Shown one piece after another: positions 9,754 through 21,350 of a DNA stretch of 39,585 bases. The stretch covers positions 1 through 39,585 of the forward strand of contig VJWM01000361.1 in NCBI GenBank assembly GCA_010909165.1, read 5' to 3'. Numbering within the stretch: the stretch's first letter is position 1; the number at the start of each line of letters is the position of its first letter. The notes below the pieces were generated by a model. It saw only the letters and a program-made list of their open reading frames with translations. It was not told where the DNA came from and ran no database searches. The position numbers and the translations under genes are program-made. This stretch comes from Anthoceros angustus. Lineage: Eukaryota > Streptophyta > Anthocerotopsida > Anthocerotales > Anthocerotaceae.

Positions 9754-9927
9754 ATGCCCTTATTTACGTGCTATGCAGGCCAGCTATCCTCTAGAGACCT
9801 TTCGGACTTTCGACCTTGGGCAGCAGAGGAGAATATTCAGCTAGAGTGGGTGTATGGGCGACATTGGTCTTACACCAACCTTGAATTGATAGAGGAGGCG
9901 GAAGAGGAATTGGCCGCCTTAGGATAG
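9754..9927 (+). pseudogene. Gypsy C gag-like fragment
   Basis: An open frame of about 57 codons starts MPLFTCYAGQLSSRDLSDF and ends ELIEEAEEELAALG. It looks like the front of a plant gypsy gag (aromatic residues, acidic helix), but I cannot assign it to a named family. Further gag-like pieces follow, with frame changes, to about 11,200. Confidence 0.4.
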
Positions 9928-10114
9928 AAACGCACGGACGGATCCACGGTGTTGGATTGTAAGGAGCATACGCTGTATATGGCGGTAGGATAGTGAGGAT
10001 AGCGGAATCACGTTGATGGAAGGAACGAGTGGAGGCAAGCGTGCATCAACGGCGGATCTTCCCAAGGAGCCCTTACACTTATGCAAGGGGCATGAAGGCT
10101 AAGTCTAAGAACGG

Positions 10115-11205
10115 TTGGCGACGGACCAAATCTTGGAGCCCAAGTGGAGATTGTTCACAAGAATTGTTTTGGGCTTGGTGAGCAATCCAAGGGTGTCATA
10201 TTTCAGCACTACCTTCCTCCATTTTCTATGGAAGATCACTCAAGGAGCGGATTGGGGGCTCATCATGTATGAAGCATACACCTACCACCGGAAAAGTTCG
10301 AAACCCAACGCGTCGGATGAAGGCAGGTCAAGGCCATGCTATCTTAGCACTTATCTAGTGCATTTGTGGGAAGTAGAGGGCTACTCACAAGTAAGGAGTT
10401 GGATGATTCCAAGCATCCCTTTAACATTGTGTACTTACAGCCGAGAGGGACAGGAGTGCTTGGTGCTTTGCTAAAGGAGGTGCCCGGCACCACAGGACAT
10501 TATTGCTGGAAGGAATCCCTCCGAAAGATAGGCCAGAGGATGTGCAGGAGGACTTGCAAGGAGAAGTTGTAGGGGGATTTGAAGTTTGGACCGCGGAGGA
10601 TGCGGAGATGGAAGGTAGGATAGATCCTACCATGGCAGGAATCCCGCCTGCGAGGGTGGGAGGTGTTCCCACAGTGGTTTGGGACCCCTTTCGTCCTCTC
10701 ATGACAAGGCCTACAGTGGCAGGAATTAGTCCTACCACGGTAGGAAGTAGTCCTACGGTGGTAGGAGCACCTCCTACCACGGTAGGAGGGAAAGGAAGTC
10801 ACGGTTTGGAAGCTCCCAAGGGAGATAAGAAGGCAACCGCCCTGCTAGGTGGGCGAGCGGATGGAGTCACGGTGGGAGGAGTTGCCCACCAAGTGATGAG
10901 CGGGAGCTCATCATAGGGAAGCAAGGGATGTAAGATCCCATGAGCAAGGCAAAGGCCTTGAGTCTCCCGGAGGTAAGAAGGAGACTTGGACATGTTGGAG
11001 GAGATGCTGCGCATAGGGAGATGTTCAGCAAGGTAGACATAGGAGCCGCCAAGAGGAGAGTTGAATTCTTGAAGACGGAGGCGGAGAAGACAAGGACCTA
11101 CCAAGCAAGGGAAATTGCGGTGGCGGCGGAAACCAGTGGGAGGATGTTATGAGGATGGAAGCTCAAGTGGAGCACTTGGAGAAGAGTCTTGTGGCGTGGC
11201 TTTGT
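10115..11205 (+). pseudogene. Gypsy C gag-like remnant with PTTVG repeats
   Basis: Broken plus-strand frames continue the gag-like region. The longest (10,503-10,916) reads GGFEVWTAEDAEMEGRID, then a repeated peptide of the type (S/A)PT(T/V)VG, and ends near VAHQVMSGSSS. A later frame (10,940-11,152) is rich in Lys, Arg and Glu, and the last piece before the junction reads QVEHLEKSLVAWLCDQ, a coiled-coil-like end. The repeated peptide is encoded by the same palindromic DNA unit as in the LTR at 8,190-8,440. No zinc knuckle is visible. The remnant stops at the junction with minus-strand element A near 11,205-11,212. Confidence 0.45.
10612..10795 (+). repeat. Second array of TACCA(C/T)GGTAGGA palindromes
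   Basis: Six or more copies of a TCCTACCACGGTAGGA-type palindrome and variants lie in-frame within a gag-like open frame. The unit is the same as that of the LTR array 2 kb upstream. Confidence 0.75.
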
Positions 11206-11211
11206 GACCAG

Positions 11212-12060
11212 CGGGCGCGCCGCAATCCGTGTCGTTGTAGTAAGAGTCCGTTCCCGAGAGAATGAAAGCTCCGTTTGCGGCGTTTAGATCCTCACTTTGC
11301 GTCCGCTCAACTTTAACAGCAAATGCGTTTGCGTCTAACTACTCATAACGTTTCAGCAGGCCGGTGGCCAAGCGTTTAAGGACCCGTTTGCGTCGTATCG
11401 TTTCCGCCCGTCACTCACCCCTTTAGTCCGTTCCTCTCATCACTCTCACTCGCTCATCAACCTTGGAAAGAGCATGAGTAGCTACGATCCGGACCTCCTC
11501 GTTGCTCAAGGCCTCTCGGCTCTGCCGCCCTCCGGAGTTCCTCCGGCTCACGCGTTCGGTCGCTCGGCCGGGCGGCTGGCGAACACGGGTCCCGATCGCT
11601 CTTCACACACACCACCACGTTAGGGTCCGTCACGGGACCTTGATCGATCTCTTGGGCGTCGTGCACCTTTCGATGACTCGGGACTCACGTTAGCAGAAGA
11701 CACACAAGGCGCAGCGCAGCATCAACACCAAGAGAGATGATTTATTCGGCTCGGCCCTCTTATACTCGCCCAAGTCGGCGTCTTTATTACACCCTATTAC
11801 GGTGGTGGCCAGCTCGATGCATGTCGCCTACCATCCTATTCCTCCCTCCTATCTCCTTCGTCGGTGGGCACAGGAAGGTCCACAGGTTCCGCCTCGGGAT
11901 TGGTGGTCCAATCTCCCGTCGGATTGCGGGCGCACCCAATCGGATGATCGCGGGACCCCTTCCTCTTCCGGAATCACAGTTGGGCTACCGTGGTGCGGCG
12001 GCCGCCCGTTACCCTAACGTCTCGTCCCCAGCCCCGGTGGGTCCCCTCCGTAGGGGCCAT
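11212..12060 (-). mobile_element. Element A LTR 3' portion
   Basis: On the minus strand this GC-rich stretch has a TATA-like box (TATAAGAG, complement of 11,757-11,764) followed about 10 bp later by AATAAA (complement of 11,741-11,746), then several hundred bases up to the border with element C near 11,212. The TATA plus polyadenylation signal is the normal layout of an LTR U3/R region. The start of the LTR is unclear. It may lie near 15,514 (making a ~4-kb LTR) or nearer 12,500. Confidence 0.45.
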
Positions 12061-15000
12061 GTATGCTCCCCGGCGTAAGTCGGAGGGACTCCTCCTTCTG
12101 AGTGGACCTCGGGGTCGGTCTCGAGTCGAACGGAGTGCCTTATTCCACAGTCGTCTGCTGGGTCCGGTCTCATCTCAGGGTTCGGACCTCGGGGTCGAAC
12201 TTGTCCGGTCCCCAAGCTCCGGACCCCTTATCTGAGACCTCTTCTGGGTCCTCATCCCTTCCAAACCCTTGTCTTGGGTGGGTTGGCTCCTCCTTCCACC
12301 CCTTGGGGCCGCCTCTATCTTCCGGCGGGTTGCGGTGGACTTACCACGAGATTCGTTGTATTGGCGCGTCCCCTCCTCCGAGGCTCTTCTCCCCTACCGT
12401 CGTCTCCAAGCAGGGGCCACTAGGGTCCCGTCTTGTCCCCATGCCCTTCATCCCTTGAGCCTTGGGGTCCGTCCATGTGTGTGGCGGGGCTTCAATGCCT
12501 TAAGGAGCTCGGCGTGGTAGTAGGCAAAATCCGAGTCAATTCTTTGGATTGCCTCTTCCACATGTGCCGGGCACCGATACTCCTTCGCCATTGGTGCTCG
12601 GGAGGCGTCTTTGTCGGCTTCTTGGACCATCCCCCTCCGTTCGTTATGGGGGCGGGCGAATCTCGTGAGGCCACAAGGGTCGGTCACCTCCTGCAACCCG
12701 CATTGCTCCGCTGCTCCAGCTCCGTCGTTTCGCTCCTGCCGACTTACGCCATGGCGCTCCCTTCCGCCTTCCTTAAGCGGACCAGCGGCTTCTTTTACCG
12801 TCCGGTGCTCTCGCTCCCGTTTATTACGGCGTTAGCTCGCCATCTCCCTCTCCGGTGGGCAACTCTGCCCGGTGCGCCAGTCCTTCTCCATTTCGGACGT
12901 CACTGCTCCTGTTCCATCGCCGCCTCCTCTCCTTAGCAGGAGCCGCTCTATTTCTCGTTCGTGATCCGAGATCACGCCTGCGATACCATTCCTCTCAATG
13001 GTAACTTGGGCTGCGGCTCGAGTCTCTTGCGGTCTTCCATCTCCTGCGCTCCACCTCACTGGAGGCAGGAGATCCTCCATCTCCTTGCGCGGCTTCCTTC
13101 TCCTCGGCATGGGCGGCCCGCTCCTCGCCGCCTCCTGCTCCTTCTTGAGTTAGCCGCGGCTATCCACCGTCTCCCTCCACCGGTTCGATCACGCCGATAG
13201 TGATCGCGGTCGGTCTTAGCGGCTTCCGCCTCCTCGCCGCCTTCACAGGCCGCCCACTTGGCTGGTCGGTAGGGCCGCCTCCGCGGTCCACGAGCCTTCT
13301 CCCGCCCGGGCCTCCTCGCCTCTGCTGCGCTACCCTCTCCGCTGCGGTCTTGACCCGTGCTTGGGCCTCATGCACTGCCCGGTGCTCACCGGTGAAGGAA
13401 TTTAGTCGTCTGTCGAATGGACGAGACTTCCCTCGGCCTCCGTTTCCCTTCTTGATGCGGCCGAGGCTTACGCCTTCCTCCTCCCTCTGGGCCGCCTCCA
13501 GCTGCTCTGGAGGAGCACCATCGCCTCTGGTGGCTTCTACTTCACAGGTCTTCTCGGCTGTCCCGAGACCCCAAAGCATACCGTCCATGGCGGTAGCAGG
13601 ACCCGCCGTGTCTCTTCCACGGCCGGTGAGACCCCAAAAGTCCGTAGTGGAGGCGGGCATCTCACGGTCCGCCAGGACCTCCATACCGCGATCGGAGTAA
13701 GTCGGGGGTTCTCGGACCTAATCGGGCCCCTTAGGTCACGATTGCGTCGGAGCTTCACCCTCCTTGGCCCTCTTGGCAATTCCTTATTTGCCCTCTTCGT
13801 CACAGGGCTCGGAGGGTGAGGGGTCGGGCCCTTGCCTCTCCCGGTCGGCAGGGCGCTCAGTGGGGTTCTGCGGTGACCTGCTCCTTGGGCGTCCCTTTAC
13901 GCTCTTCTTCGCCTCTTGACCTCTTGCCACTCGTGGCGGGGAAACCTGAGCACCGCTGAGTCTTGCGTTAGCGGATGGCACCGTCTTCCGCCTCTTGATT
14001 GCCAGGTTCGTCGGGGCTCCTCTGCCGTTGTGGTGGTGTGTGGCGTCGGGCCGTCTCTGCTGCTTTGGTTGCTCGGCGGAGGCACCAAGAGGAGGAGGCG
14101 GGGATATCTTCCCACACTTCCACAGGTGGTGAGGGGTCCGCTCAGCGTATGGAGTCAGTATCCCTTCGATCGTCCTCCTCCGGACCCGTTTGGCCCTAGG
14201 GGTCGGGCCTCTCCTCAGGCGCCCTTGCCCTCTTACAGTAGGGCCGCCAACCCTTTCCGGGCGCCTCGCTCTCCCCATCCTTGAGCTCGTGTGTCCCCAT
14301 ACATGGATCGGTATGGGGATAGTCCAGCGGCTTCTCGCTCCTCGGCTTGTCCTGGTGAACCAGGCGAAGATGATCCTTCCCAGTCCGCCTCTTGCCCAGC
14401 GCATGCGGGAACACCGCAAATTATCACCAAGGTGATCCACCTTGGTGAGCAAGTTCGATGGACAATGATCAGGGCTCTGACCCTCTCTGCATCCGGTGGT
14501 CGATATCAACCGGCCGTTGGTTGTCGCTGCGTTCGACCTGACGCCGCCGCCCTTGTGGCCTCTATCTTTCCCTCGCCTTGAGGGGCTGGGACTCGCCCCA
14601 TCCTCCTCCTTGGGCGGTTGTAGGCCCTCGGGACCTCAAGGTCCATCTCGCAGGATCCTCCGGAGGTTCTTGGACCGAACCTCCTTGTTGGCCGCCAACA
14701 TCTTAGCGAACTCCGGACGGTGACCTTGTCAAGCGTCGAGACACTGGAACACGTCTAAGTGCCACTCTCGACTAATCCTCCCTTCCTCGGCCATGGCCCA
14801 AAGTCCGGATAGCGCGGGTCACAATGTTGCGCTCTACCGGGTTCCATGGCTCCCGGACCTCAGCCTTTTGGGTGCCATCGCCTTCTTCTCCCTTTGTTGT
14901 GGGCCCGGGGCAGCGATCGCCCTCTTGCGCGTTGCTCCAACCCAGCGGTGAGCGAAGATGCTGGCGTTCAAGAGATAGCGCGAGGCCGGGTTGCGGGCGC

Positions 15001-15510
15001 AAAGGCTGAGGTGTCTCGAGGTGAAATGACCCTCCTCGTCGGCCGCGCCGTTGGAAATGGGCGGGAGGTGCCTCTTCCACATCCCGCGCAGTCGCATGGC
15101 TTACTCGACCTTCGCGCGCTCTCAGCCTTACTGCGGCGTACTCGCGCTGCCGCGCCTCGGCCGGGCGTGAATACTGCCTCGCGGCCCACAGCGGTCTGCT
15201 GCTGCATGCCGACCTCCACTCGGGGCCGTCCACGTGGCGCGTGTCATCCTCACGACTCAACTTCCAAATTACTTTCACTGGCGTACTTATCTGTTTTGAC
15301 CGGGTGGGGTCCGGACTTATCCGTTACCGGTGCGTAGTCGGAGCTCGTCGGTAATGCGGGTCCTTACCACTCCGGTCGGAGTATACTCGGGGCCGGTCCG
15401 GAGCACCATCCGTGCTTATTCCTCCCTTTCCGCCTTATTTTACTATTCGAACCTACGAAAAAAACAAAACCCCACTTATTTCCTAACCCCCAAGGGAAGT
15501 CCATAGCCCA
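12061..15510 (-). other. Element A long GC-rich 3' region shared with B
   Basis: About 3.4 kb lies downstream of the A integrase on the minus strand. The part from 15,510 to about 13,150 is repeated, with many small indels, in element B (31,618-33,970), so it belongs to the family. Readable patches include EVREPWNP plus NIVTRAIRTLG (near 14,800-14,870) and KVDHLGDNL (near 14,420-14,450). The coding strand is probably minus, with Arg/Pro/Gly-rich frames and many slips. I recognise no domain. It may be a very long LTR, an extra ORF of the Tat/Retand kind, or the 5' part of a tandem copy. Confidence 0.45.
14425..14447 (-). other. Conserved 10-bp stem hairpin, copy in A
   Basis: Arms CACCAAGGTG and CACCTTGGTG are separated by 3 bases, a perfect inverted repeat. 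The same hairpin is preserved in both other copies of this region (29,954-29,976 and 32,736-32,758). Confidence 0.7.
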
Positions 15511-15514
15511 CATA

Positions 15515-15525
15515 CTCCCCTTCTC
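15515..15525 (-). promoter_or_regulatory. Element A polypurine tract
   Basis: The minus strand reads GAGAAGGGGAG directly before TATGTGG, identical to element B at 31,607-31,617. It follows the integrase C-terminus. Confidence 0.7.
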
Positions 15526-15600
15526 ATCTGTTGGCGTCTCCGCCAACACTAGGCATGATACTTTTTCACCCGCCACCCGTTCACACGAGTGGGCAACAGT

Positions 15601-16543
15601 TCACCATCCAAGCGCGGTTGAGCGGACCCATTGGATACCACCACCAGTAAGGTCCATCCATCGCAAGTGGAGTTTACAGGAAGTGCATATGGCGGCATCA
15701 TAAGAAGGGCCAAATCTCCTTCCTTCACATACTCTTGAGTCGGGCCTTACGGCGTTGCCATGATTACATGCGATTGCATTCTGCTGCGCCTCTTCGACCC
15801 TCCGTATCTTTGAACAAACCCTAGCAAGCGCTCGTTGGCTTTCCTCATCCGTTAAGCGCTCTCCATCATGACGGAGTGTTGGCACCTCAAACTCTACGGC
15901 ATAACGGGTGAGTGCCCATAGGCTGTCTGAGTTCTGCGTGTAGTTACCTTCTCTGCCGTCACGAAGGCCCATATGGCGTAGCTTTGTATCGATCGTGCGC
16001 ATAGTTAACCGTAAGCTTATTCAGGATGCGGCAGATAAGTCCGTTGGTCTTCTCCGTCAATCCGTTGGCCTTCGGGTTGTAGGGGGCCGTTTTGCGATGT
16101 GTGATGCCAAAATAGTCCGTCATTGCAGTTATCACATCATTGAGGAAATGAGTTCCCCTATCGCTTACCAGCTGCAACGGACACCCGTACCTTGTGATGA
16201 TGTTTTCGTAGAGGAATTTGGCCACCGTGCTTGCAGAGTCCGTTCTAGTTGCGACCGCTTCCACCCACCTGGTGCAGTAGTCCGTTGCCACCAAGATGTA
16301 CCGCTTTTGTGTGTGCCTTGTGGGTAGTATAGGTCAGCGAAGTCGATGCCCCTTCTCAAAAGGCGCTAGTGCGGTATGGGCACCAGCGGCCATTGTGTTG
16401 TGGGGTCGGCTTCCGATCCGACAAGCATCACATCTCTTCACAAATTGGTGTGTTTCCCCATACATGGTGGGCCACGTACCCGACCTCAAGATTTTCTTGG
16501 TGGTGACTACTGCTGCATAATGTCCACCTAGTCCTTCGTGCAT
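15601..16543 (-). pseudogene. Element A integrase, well preserved
   Basis: This is a Ty3/gypsy integrase. On the minus strand, domains in order are a zinc-binding HHCC region (HEGLGGHYAAVV...THQFVKRCDACRIG, about 16,543-16,410), then the catalytic core with all three acidic residues: VATDYCTRWVEA (first Asp, about 16,290), LVSDRGTHFLND (second Asp, about 16,180) and NPKANGLTEKTNG (Glu, about 16,090). The C-terminal part follows as LTRYAVEFEVPTLRHDGERL (about 15,920). Frames shift between the zinc region, core and C-terminus, but each block is long and readable. This is the best-preserved integrase in the window and the reference used to read elements B and C. Confidence 0.9.
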
Positions 16544-16559
16544 CCCTTTATTACCACCT

Positions 16560-16820
16560 CCGTCTCACTTTGTTGGAGGTACCTTCGTTCCACGTCGGCC
16601 CCATCTTAAAGATGCAGTTATACAACCTAAAAGGGGGGTAGTGCACAAAGGCACTTGGACCGGTTCAATCCGTTTGGTAGTTCCATTTCCCCATAGGTAC
16701 CGCTCCAATTCCCACATGGTGGGCCGCCCTCTGCGTCGCTCCCTTCTCCCTGCGTGGGTCGCCATTCCCAAGCTTAGGGTTTGTCGGTGCCTCCTCACTT
16801 CTTCCTCTATCGCCACCATT
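16560..16820 (-). pseudogene. Element A RNase H-integrase linker
   Basis: One open frame of about 84 codons on the minus strand (VAIEEEVRRHRQTLSLG..., then WELERYLWGNGTT) links RNase H to integrase. Its start is also readable in element B (AIEEEAGRTNPKAG near 29,459). No domain is assigned; it fits the variable tether of gypsy polyproteins. Confidence 0.65.
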
Positions 16821-16822
16821 CC

Positions 16823-17460
16823 TCATCGGAAGGCGTCCTCCGATCTTGCGGGGCGGGCTCGTCTTTCGGACAAGAAGTCAGCGTTTTGGTGTTGCCGCCC
16901 TTGCCTGGTCTCTACCTCAAAGGTGAACTCCTGTAGCAACAGAATCCACCTTGCAATTCGCCTGGACAGATCTGCCTTGTTCACCAAATGCTTGAGCGCG
17001 AAGTGATCGACATAAAACACAAACTCATTGGGCAGAAGGTAATGCCTGAATTTCTTAACTGCGTATACCATCCCCAACGCCTCGCGCTCCGTAGTAGTGT
17101 ACCTCGTTCTGCATGCGTGAGCTGTCTTCCGGCGTAGTAGATTGGATGGTCCCTCCGCTTATCGTCCTTTTGGCTGAGCACCACTCCAATGGCAAAGGCC
17201 GACACATCCACATACACATGGAATCGCTTTCCCCAATCCGGACCTTTCAATACTGGGGCACTGATCAGGGTGGTTTGTAGGTCTCTGAATGCCGCCTCCC
17301 TTTCGGATGTCCAGGACCACTTCTCCTCCTTCCTGAGTAACTCCGTTAGCTTGGCGGCGCGCTTTGTGAAATCCTGGATGAAGCGCCTGTAGTAACCCAC
17401 CATGCCCAGGAATCCCCGTAACTCCTTCAAGTTCGTAGGTGGCTACAGGGACTGGATGAC
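16823..17460 (-). pseudogene. Element A RT connection and RNase H
   Basis: On the minus strand, LRGFLGMVGYYRRFIQDF (about 17,424-17,370) is the RT thumb/connection block. FHVYVDVSAFAIGVVLSQ (about 17,223-17,170) is the start of RNase H with its first catalytic Asp. PIYYAGRQLTHAE follows. The end of RNase H (LPNEFVFYVDHFALKHLVNK and LLLQEFTFEVETRQG, QNADFLSE) runs to about 16,860. One frame change occurs near 17,090. This segment would degrade the RNA of RNA:DNA hybrids. Confidence 0.9.
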
Positions 17461-17483
17461 CTTCACCTTGTCTTGATCCACCT

Positions 17484-18010
17484 CTATCCCTCTTGACCGT
17501 GTCCCAACAAGATCCCCTCTGTCATACCGAAGTAGCATTTCTCCGGATGTAGGCACAGCTGAGTTTCTTTACAGCGCTCCAAGCACTTCCGCAGATGTCC
17601 AGCGTGCTTGTCCTCCTCCCCGTGCACGCAAAAGTCGTCCAAGAACACCTCCATAAAGTCCCTCAGAAAATCCCGGAAGACGTTGGTCACCATCCGCATA
17701 AATGATCCGGGTGCTCCTGTCATCCCGAAGGCGCTTCGTTTGTAGGCGAACGTCCCCCACTCCGTGGTGAACGTCGTCTTGTCCCAGTCCGACTCCCTTA
17801 GGTGCAGTTGGTTGTAACCGGAGTAGCCATCCAAGAAGGAGTAGGTACTCGTCACGCCACCTTGTCGATATGCGTCTCTGAAGGGCATGGGAAAATGGTC
17901 CTTCTCAGTGGCGGCGTTGAGCTTCTCCGATCTGACAGAGACACGGATACATCCTTCTTTGTTTCTTGGCACAACAATGGTGCTACCCATTATTTGTTCA
18001 CGATTGGGAA
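17484..18010 (-). pseudogene. Element A reverse transcriptase
   Basis: A single minus-strand open frame of ~168 codons covers the RT palm. In order it has a FPMPFRD block, FLDGYSGYNQLHL (first catalytic Asp), TTEWGTFAYKRSAFGMTGAP and FMEVFLDDFCVHG. The LDD pair of the last block is the active-site Asp-Asp (YxDD in most gypsy elements). Catalytic residues are therefore intact in A, while element B has lost both. The frame ends where the thumb region continues in another frame. Confidence 0.92.
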
Positions 18011-18046
18011 GATGATGTCGCCTCCGGATATTTATCCGGGACCTCC

Positions 18047-19205
18047 TTGACCTTGGCGAGTGCTTGGGATTGATTTATCTTGCCGAATCGAGCAGGCACC
18101 TCCGAATCTATCCGGTGTTCGCCTTTGTTTGAATGCCCTTCATGTCCGTGACCTTGAAAGCAAACACCTCACTAAATTCCCCTAACAGCTGAGTGAGGCC
18201 GTGCTTCAACTCCTGGCATGCCCTTGCGGAACTTCAGGAATTTGCCCGGGCGGACCTCCACGTCTTCCACATCGGGATTGACCGTTTCTCTTTCCCTCGC
18301 TTCGCTACGCCCAAAGCCATCGTCCTCCATCCGGGGTTCATCCTCACGCATTCCCCATTCCCGGAAGAGCTCGTTTGGTGAAGGATTACTTCTTGAGGTC
18401 CTCCTCGTCCGGTGGTTCCTTGTTTTCCCTCCTCCTCAGAGTCTTCCACATCGTCGGGATTGGCCGTTTCTCCCCCTTCGCTCGCCCAAAGCCATCATCC
18501 TCCATCGGGTTCATCTTCACGCATTCCCCATTCCGGAAGAGCTCGTGAGGTGAACGGATTACTTCAGGTCCTCCTCGTCCGGTGGTTCCTTGTTTTCCCT
18601 CCTCCTCCAGTCTTCTCACTGGAAACAAGCGATGACCTCTCGCTCCAAAGTGTCCCTCAGTCCATCTCTTCTTGGACCACGAGATTTTTGGAAAGGGTAG
18701 TCCTCATTCGTATCTTCGCGCTCATCGTCCCCACTATCTTGAGGTGTACCCTCTGTGGTGCTTACGGTTTCACCACGGTGTGTCCTTACTCAGTGTCGCT
18801 ACCGTCCTTCCCTCACCTTGGATCCCAGTCTCGGCAAGTGTATCTCCTTCCTTAGAAGTGTAGTTTTGTCAGCGAGTCGGCCGAGTCCCCCAGGTACTCG
18901 TGAGGTCAGCGGGCATGACCACAGTCAATGTATAGGGTGCTCCGCTATGGTGGCTTGGACTCGGGACAACTCCCGGCGCCGTGACATGTCGCCATCACGA
19001 GGGTTTTGGTGGATGGCTCAAAGGCGGTGAACTAACCGTCTTGCGGTGGCCTCGTGATGAGGTTCACTCGACCCGTGTCGAGGCGTTCTTAATCACGCAC
19101 CCAGCAATTTCTACGAACCACTGGCGCCCGAGTCCGTATGAGATACTACTCTTACCTCCACGTTCTTGACCTTCGCCAAGGGTTTCGTGGTTGTGTCTCA
19201 CGATG
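18047..19205 (-). pseudogene. Element A protease/pre-RT block, duplicate 1
   Basis: This is the first unit of a ~1.16-kb tandem duplication on the minus strand. It carries a degraded protease (a DTG-containing stretch near 19,075-19,060 followed by AFEPSTKTL) and the pre-RT segment. The latter includes a frame matching RPGKF...FRKGMP and VFAFKV of element B. It additionally contains an internal ~170-bp duplication (18,270-18,440 and 18,441-18,610). Many small deletions break the frame. Confidence 0.75.
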
Positions 19206-20215
19206 GCCCTCCGGACTTCCTTGACCTTGGCGAGTGCTTGGGATTGATTTATCTTGCCGAATCGAGCGAGCACTCGGCTTCGAATCTATCCGGTGTTAGC
19301 CTTTGTTTGAATGCCCTTCATGTCGTGACCTTGAAAGCAAACACCTCACTAAATTCCCCTAACGGTGAGTGAGGCCTTGTTTCAACTCCTGGCATGCCCT
19401 TGCGGAATTTAGGAATTTCCGGGCGGACCTCCACGTCTTCCACATCGGGATTGGCCGTTTCTCTTTCCCTTTGCTTCTCAAGCCATCATCCTCCATCGGG
19501 TTCATCTTCACGCATTCCCCATTCCGGAAGAGCTCGTGAGGTGAACGGATTACTTCTTGAGGTCCTCCTCGTCCGGTGGTTCCTTGTTTTCCCTCCTCCT
19601 CTCGGTTCCTCACTAAAACAATCGATACCTCACTCCAAAGTGTCCCTCCGGTAGTCCATCTCTTCTTGGACCACGAGATTTTTGGAAAGGGTAGTCCTCA
19701 TTCGTATCCTTCTCATCGTCCCCACTATCTTGGTGAGGTGTACCCCTACGTGGTGCTTGGTTTCACCACAGTTGTCCTTACTCCAGTGTCGCTACCGTCC
19801 TTCCCTCACCTTGGATCCCAGTCCGGCTTGAAGTGTATCTCCTTCCTTAGAAGTGTAGTTTTTATGCAGCGAGTCGGCCAGTCCAGCACCTCTCGTGAGG
19901 TCCGTGGCTGACCAAGTCAATGTATAGGGTGCTCCGCTATGGTGGCTTGGACTCGGACAACTCCTGGCGCGCCGTGACATGTCGCCATCACGAGGGTTTT
20001 GGTGGATGGCTCAAAGGCGGTGAACCCCAGCGTCTTGCGGTGGCCTCGTGATGAGGTTCACTCGACCCGTGTCGAGTGCGTTCTTAATCACACCCGCAAT
20101 TTCTACACGAACCACTGGCGCCCGGTCGTATGAGATACTACTCTTACCTCCACGTTCTTGCCCTTTGCCAAGGGGTTTCGGCGTGGTTGTGTCTCACGAT
20201 GGCCCTCGGACTTCA
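19206..20215 (-). pseudogene. Element A protease/pre-RT block, duplicate 2
   Basis: This is the second, slightly shorter copy of the block at 18,047-19,205, arranged head to tail. Both units end in nearly the same bases (GATGGCCCTC with GACTT following). It lacks the 170-bp inner duplication. The protease remnant lies near 20,100-20,040. Element B carries only one copy of this block (27,250-28,260), so the duplication arose in A. Confidence 0.75.
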
Positions 20216-20700
20216 CGCCGATACGGGTTGTCTTTTAACAAGCGCCTAAGGGACACCAAGTGTTGTTGATCCATCATCAAGTCGGCCACCTTGAAAGGCG
20301 TGGGTGGCTCCTTGTTGCATCGCGTGTCGCCTTGACTCTTCGGCGATCGCCCGTGGTGGTCGGACCACCTCCGGGTCCTGTCGGATCTCTTCAACATCTC
20401 GCCACTTGACCACATCCGGTGGAGCGGGGTGTTGCCTTGGGTGAGTCCGTTTCTCCTAACGTTTAGGGCTTGGTTGGCCTTCCTCCAGCTGATTAACTTC
20501 GCCTTCCTTTTGTGCCTCCTTGCGGTGTCCGTCCTCCGTGTCCGTTGGACTATCCCCATTTTCTTCCTCTTCAATTGTCTCCTCTCCTTTCGCTCCTTTG
20601 GTGACGGGTTGACACTTCGGTACCTCAGTCGCCTTCTCCTCCTTAGCGAACTTCGCCCGTACCACTCCGTTCCAGTTCCTTGGCCTCTTCCCCTCCGCCC
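20216..20700 (-). pseudogene. Element A gag C-terminus / protease leader
   Basis: A minus-strand frame contains a charged, Lys/Glu-rich stretch and then TPFKVADLMMDQQHLVSL and LLKDNP, which is identical in element B (27,159-27,236). This segment precedes the protease. No function is known to me for it. Confidence 0.7.
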
Positions 20701-21130
20701 GGTGTCGTCTTCAATCTTGGCGCGGCCTTAGGGAGGGCGTGGGTGGTCGCGGCTCCCGGGGTGGCATAGCGCACCTCGAGCGAGGATTCGGACAGTCTTG
20801 CCATGTGCCACACCTAATCTCCACAGGCTCAAAGTCCCGTTGCCTTGCAGTGGGGTATGGGCAGCGTTGGAGTAGTGCCGGGGTTCCCACAGTTCAGGAC
20901 CACGCCGTCACGAGAATTCTGGAGGGGCTCCCATGCGATCGCCAGTCGATGCGGATGGACCAGTGCCGTTGGGTACATCGTCTTGGGATCTGCGGCCCGG
21001 TGGTGCTTCTTGCACTTGGTATCGTCCTCACTTTGCTCCTCGGACTCTTCCCGTAGTCGTACTCCACAGTTCACGGGCGGAGGCGATTAGCCTTGAATGC
21101 CCATGTTGGTGACACACACCACAGATGGGT
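20700..21130 (-). pseudogene. Element A gag zinc-knuckle region
   Basis: The minus strand reads CVTNMG near 21,118 and, about 230 bp on, NCGNPG followed (after a slip) by HYSN near 20,900. In element B the same place reads CSGCGNPG then HYSNV, a CX2CX4HX4C nucleocapsid knuckle. The knuckle binds the element's RNA during packaging. Frames are broken and the first Cys is missing in A. Confidence 0.6.
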
Positions 21131-21350
21131 CCGGACCGTGGTGGCCGCCTTCCGCGTTCTTTATCCTTCACTTGGTTGATCGTCAACTCCTCCACCCTCT
21201 TCATTACCCGTTCGGATCTTCCCTCAACCCGCTACTTCTTTCAAAGGCGGGTCGGTGGAACCTCTCGGATGCGGGCCATAACCTCCTTCTTCTCCACCCT
21301 CCGCTTGACTACGGGCTTTTCTTCTTATTTCTTGGCGAGGTTCTTCTTCC

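Noticed and set aside
12061-14723. Numerous long GC-rich plus-strand frames opposite element A
   Set aside because: They run antisense to the conserved A/B coding direction and lack conserved patches; stop codons are rare here because of GC content.
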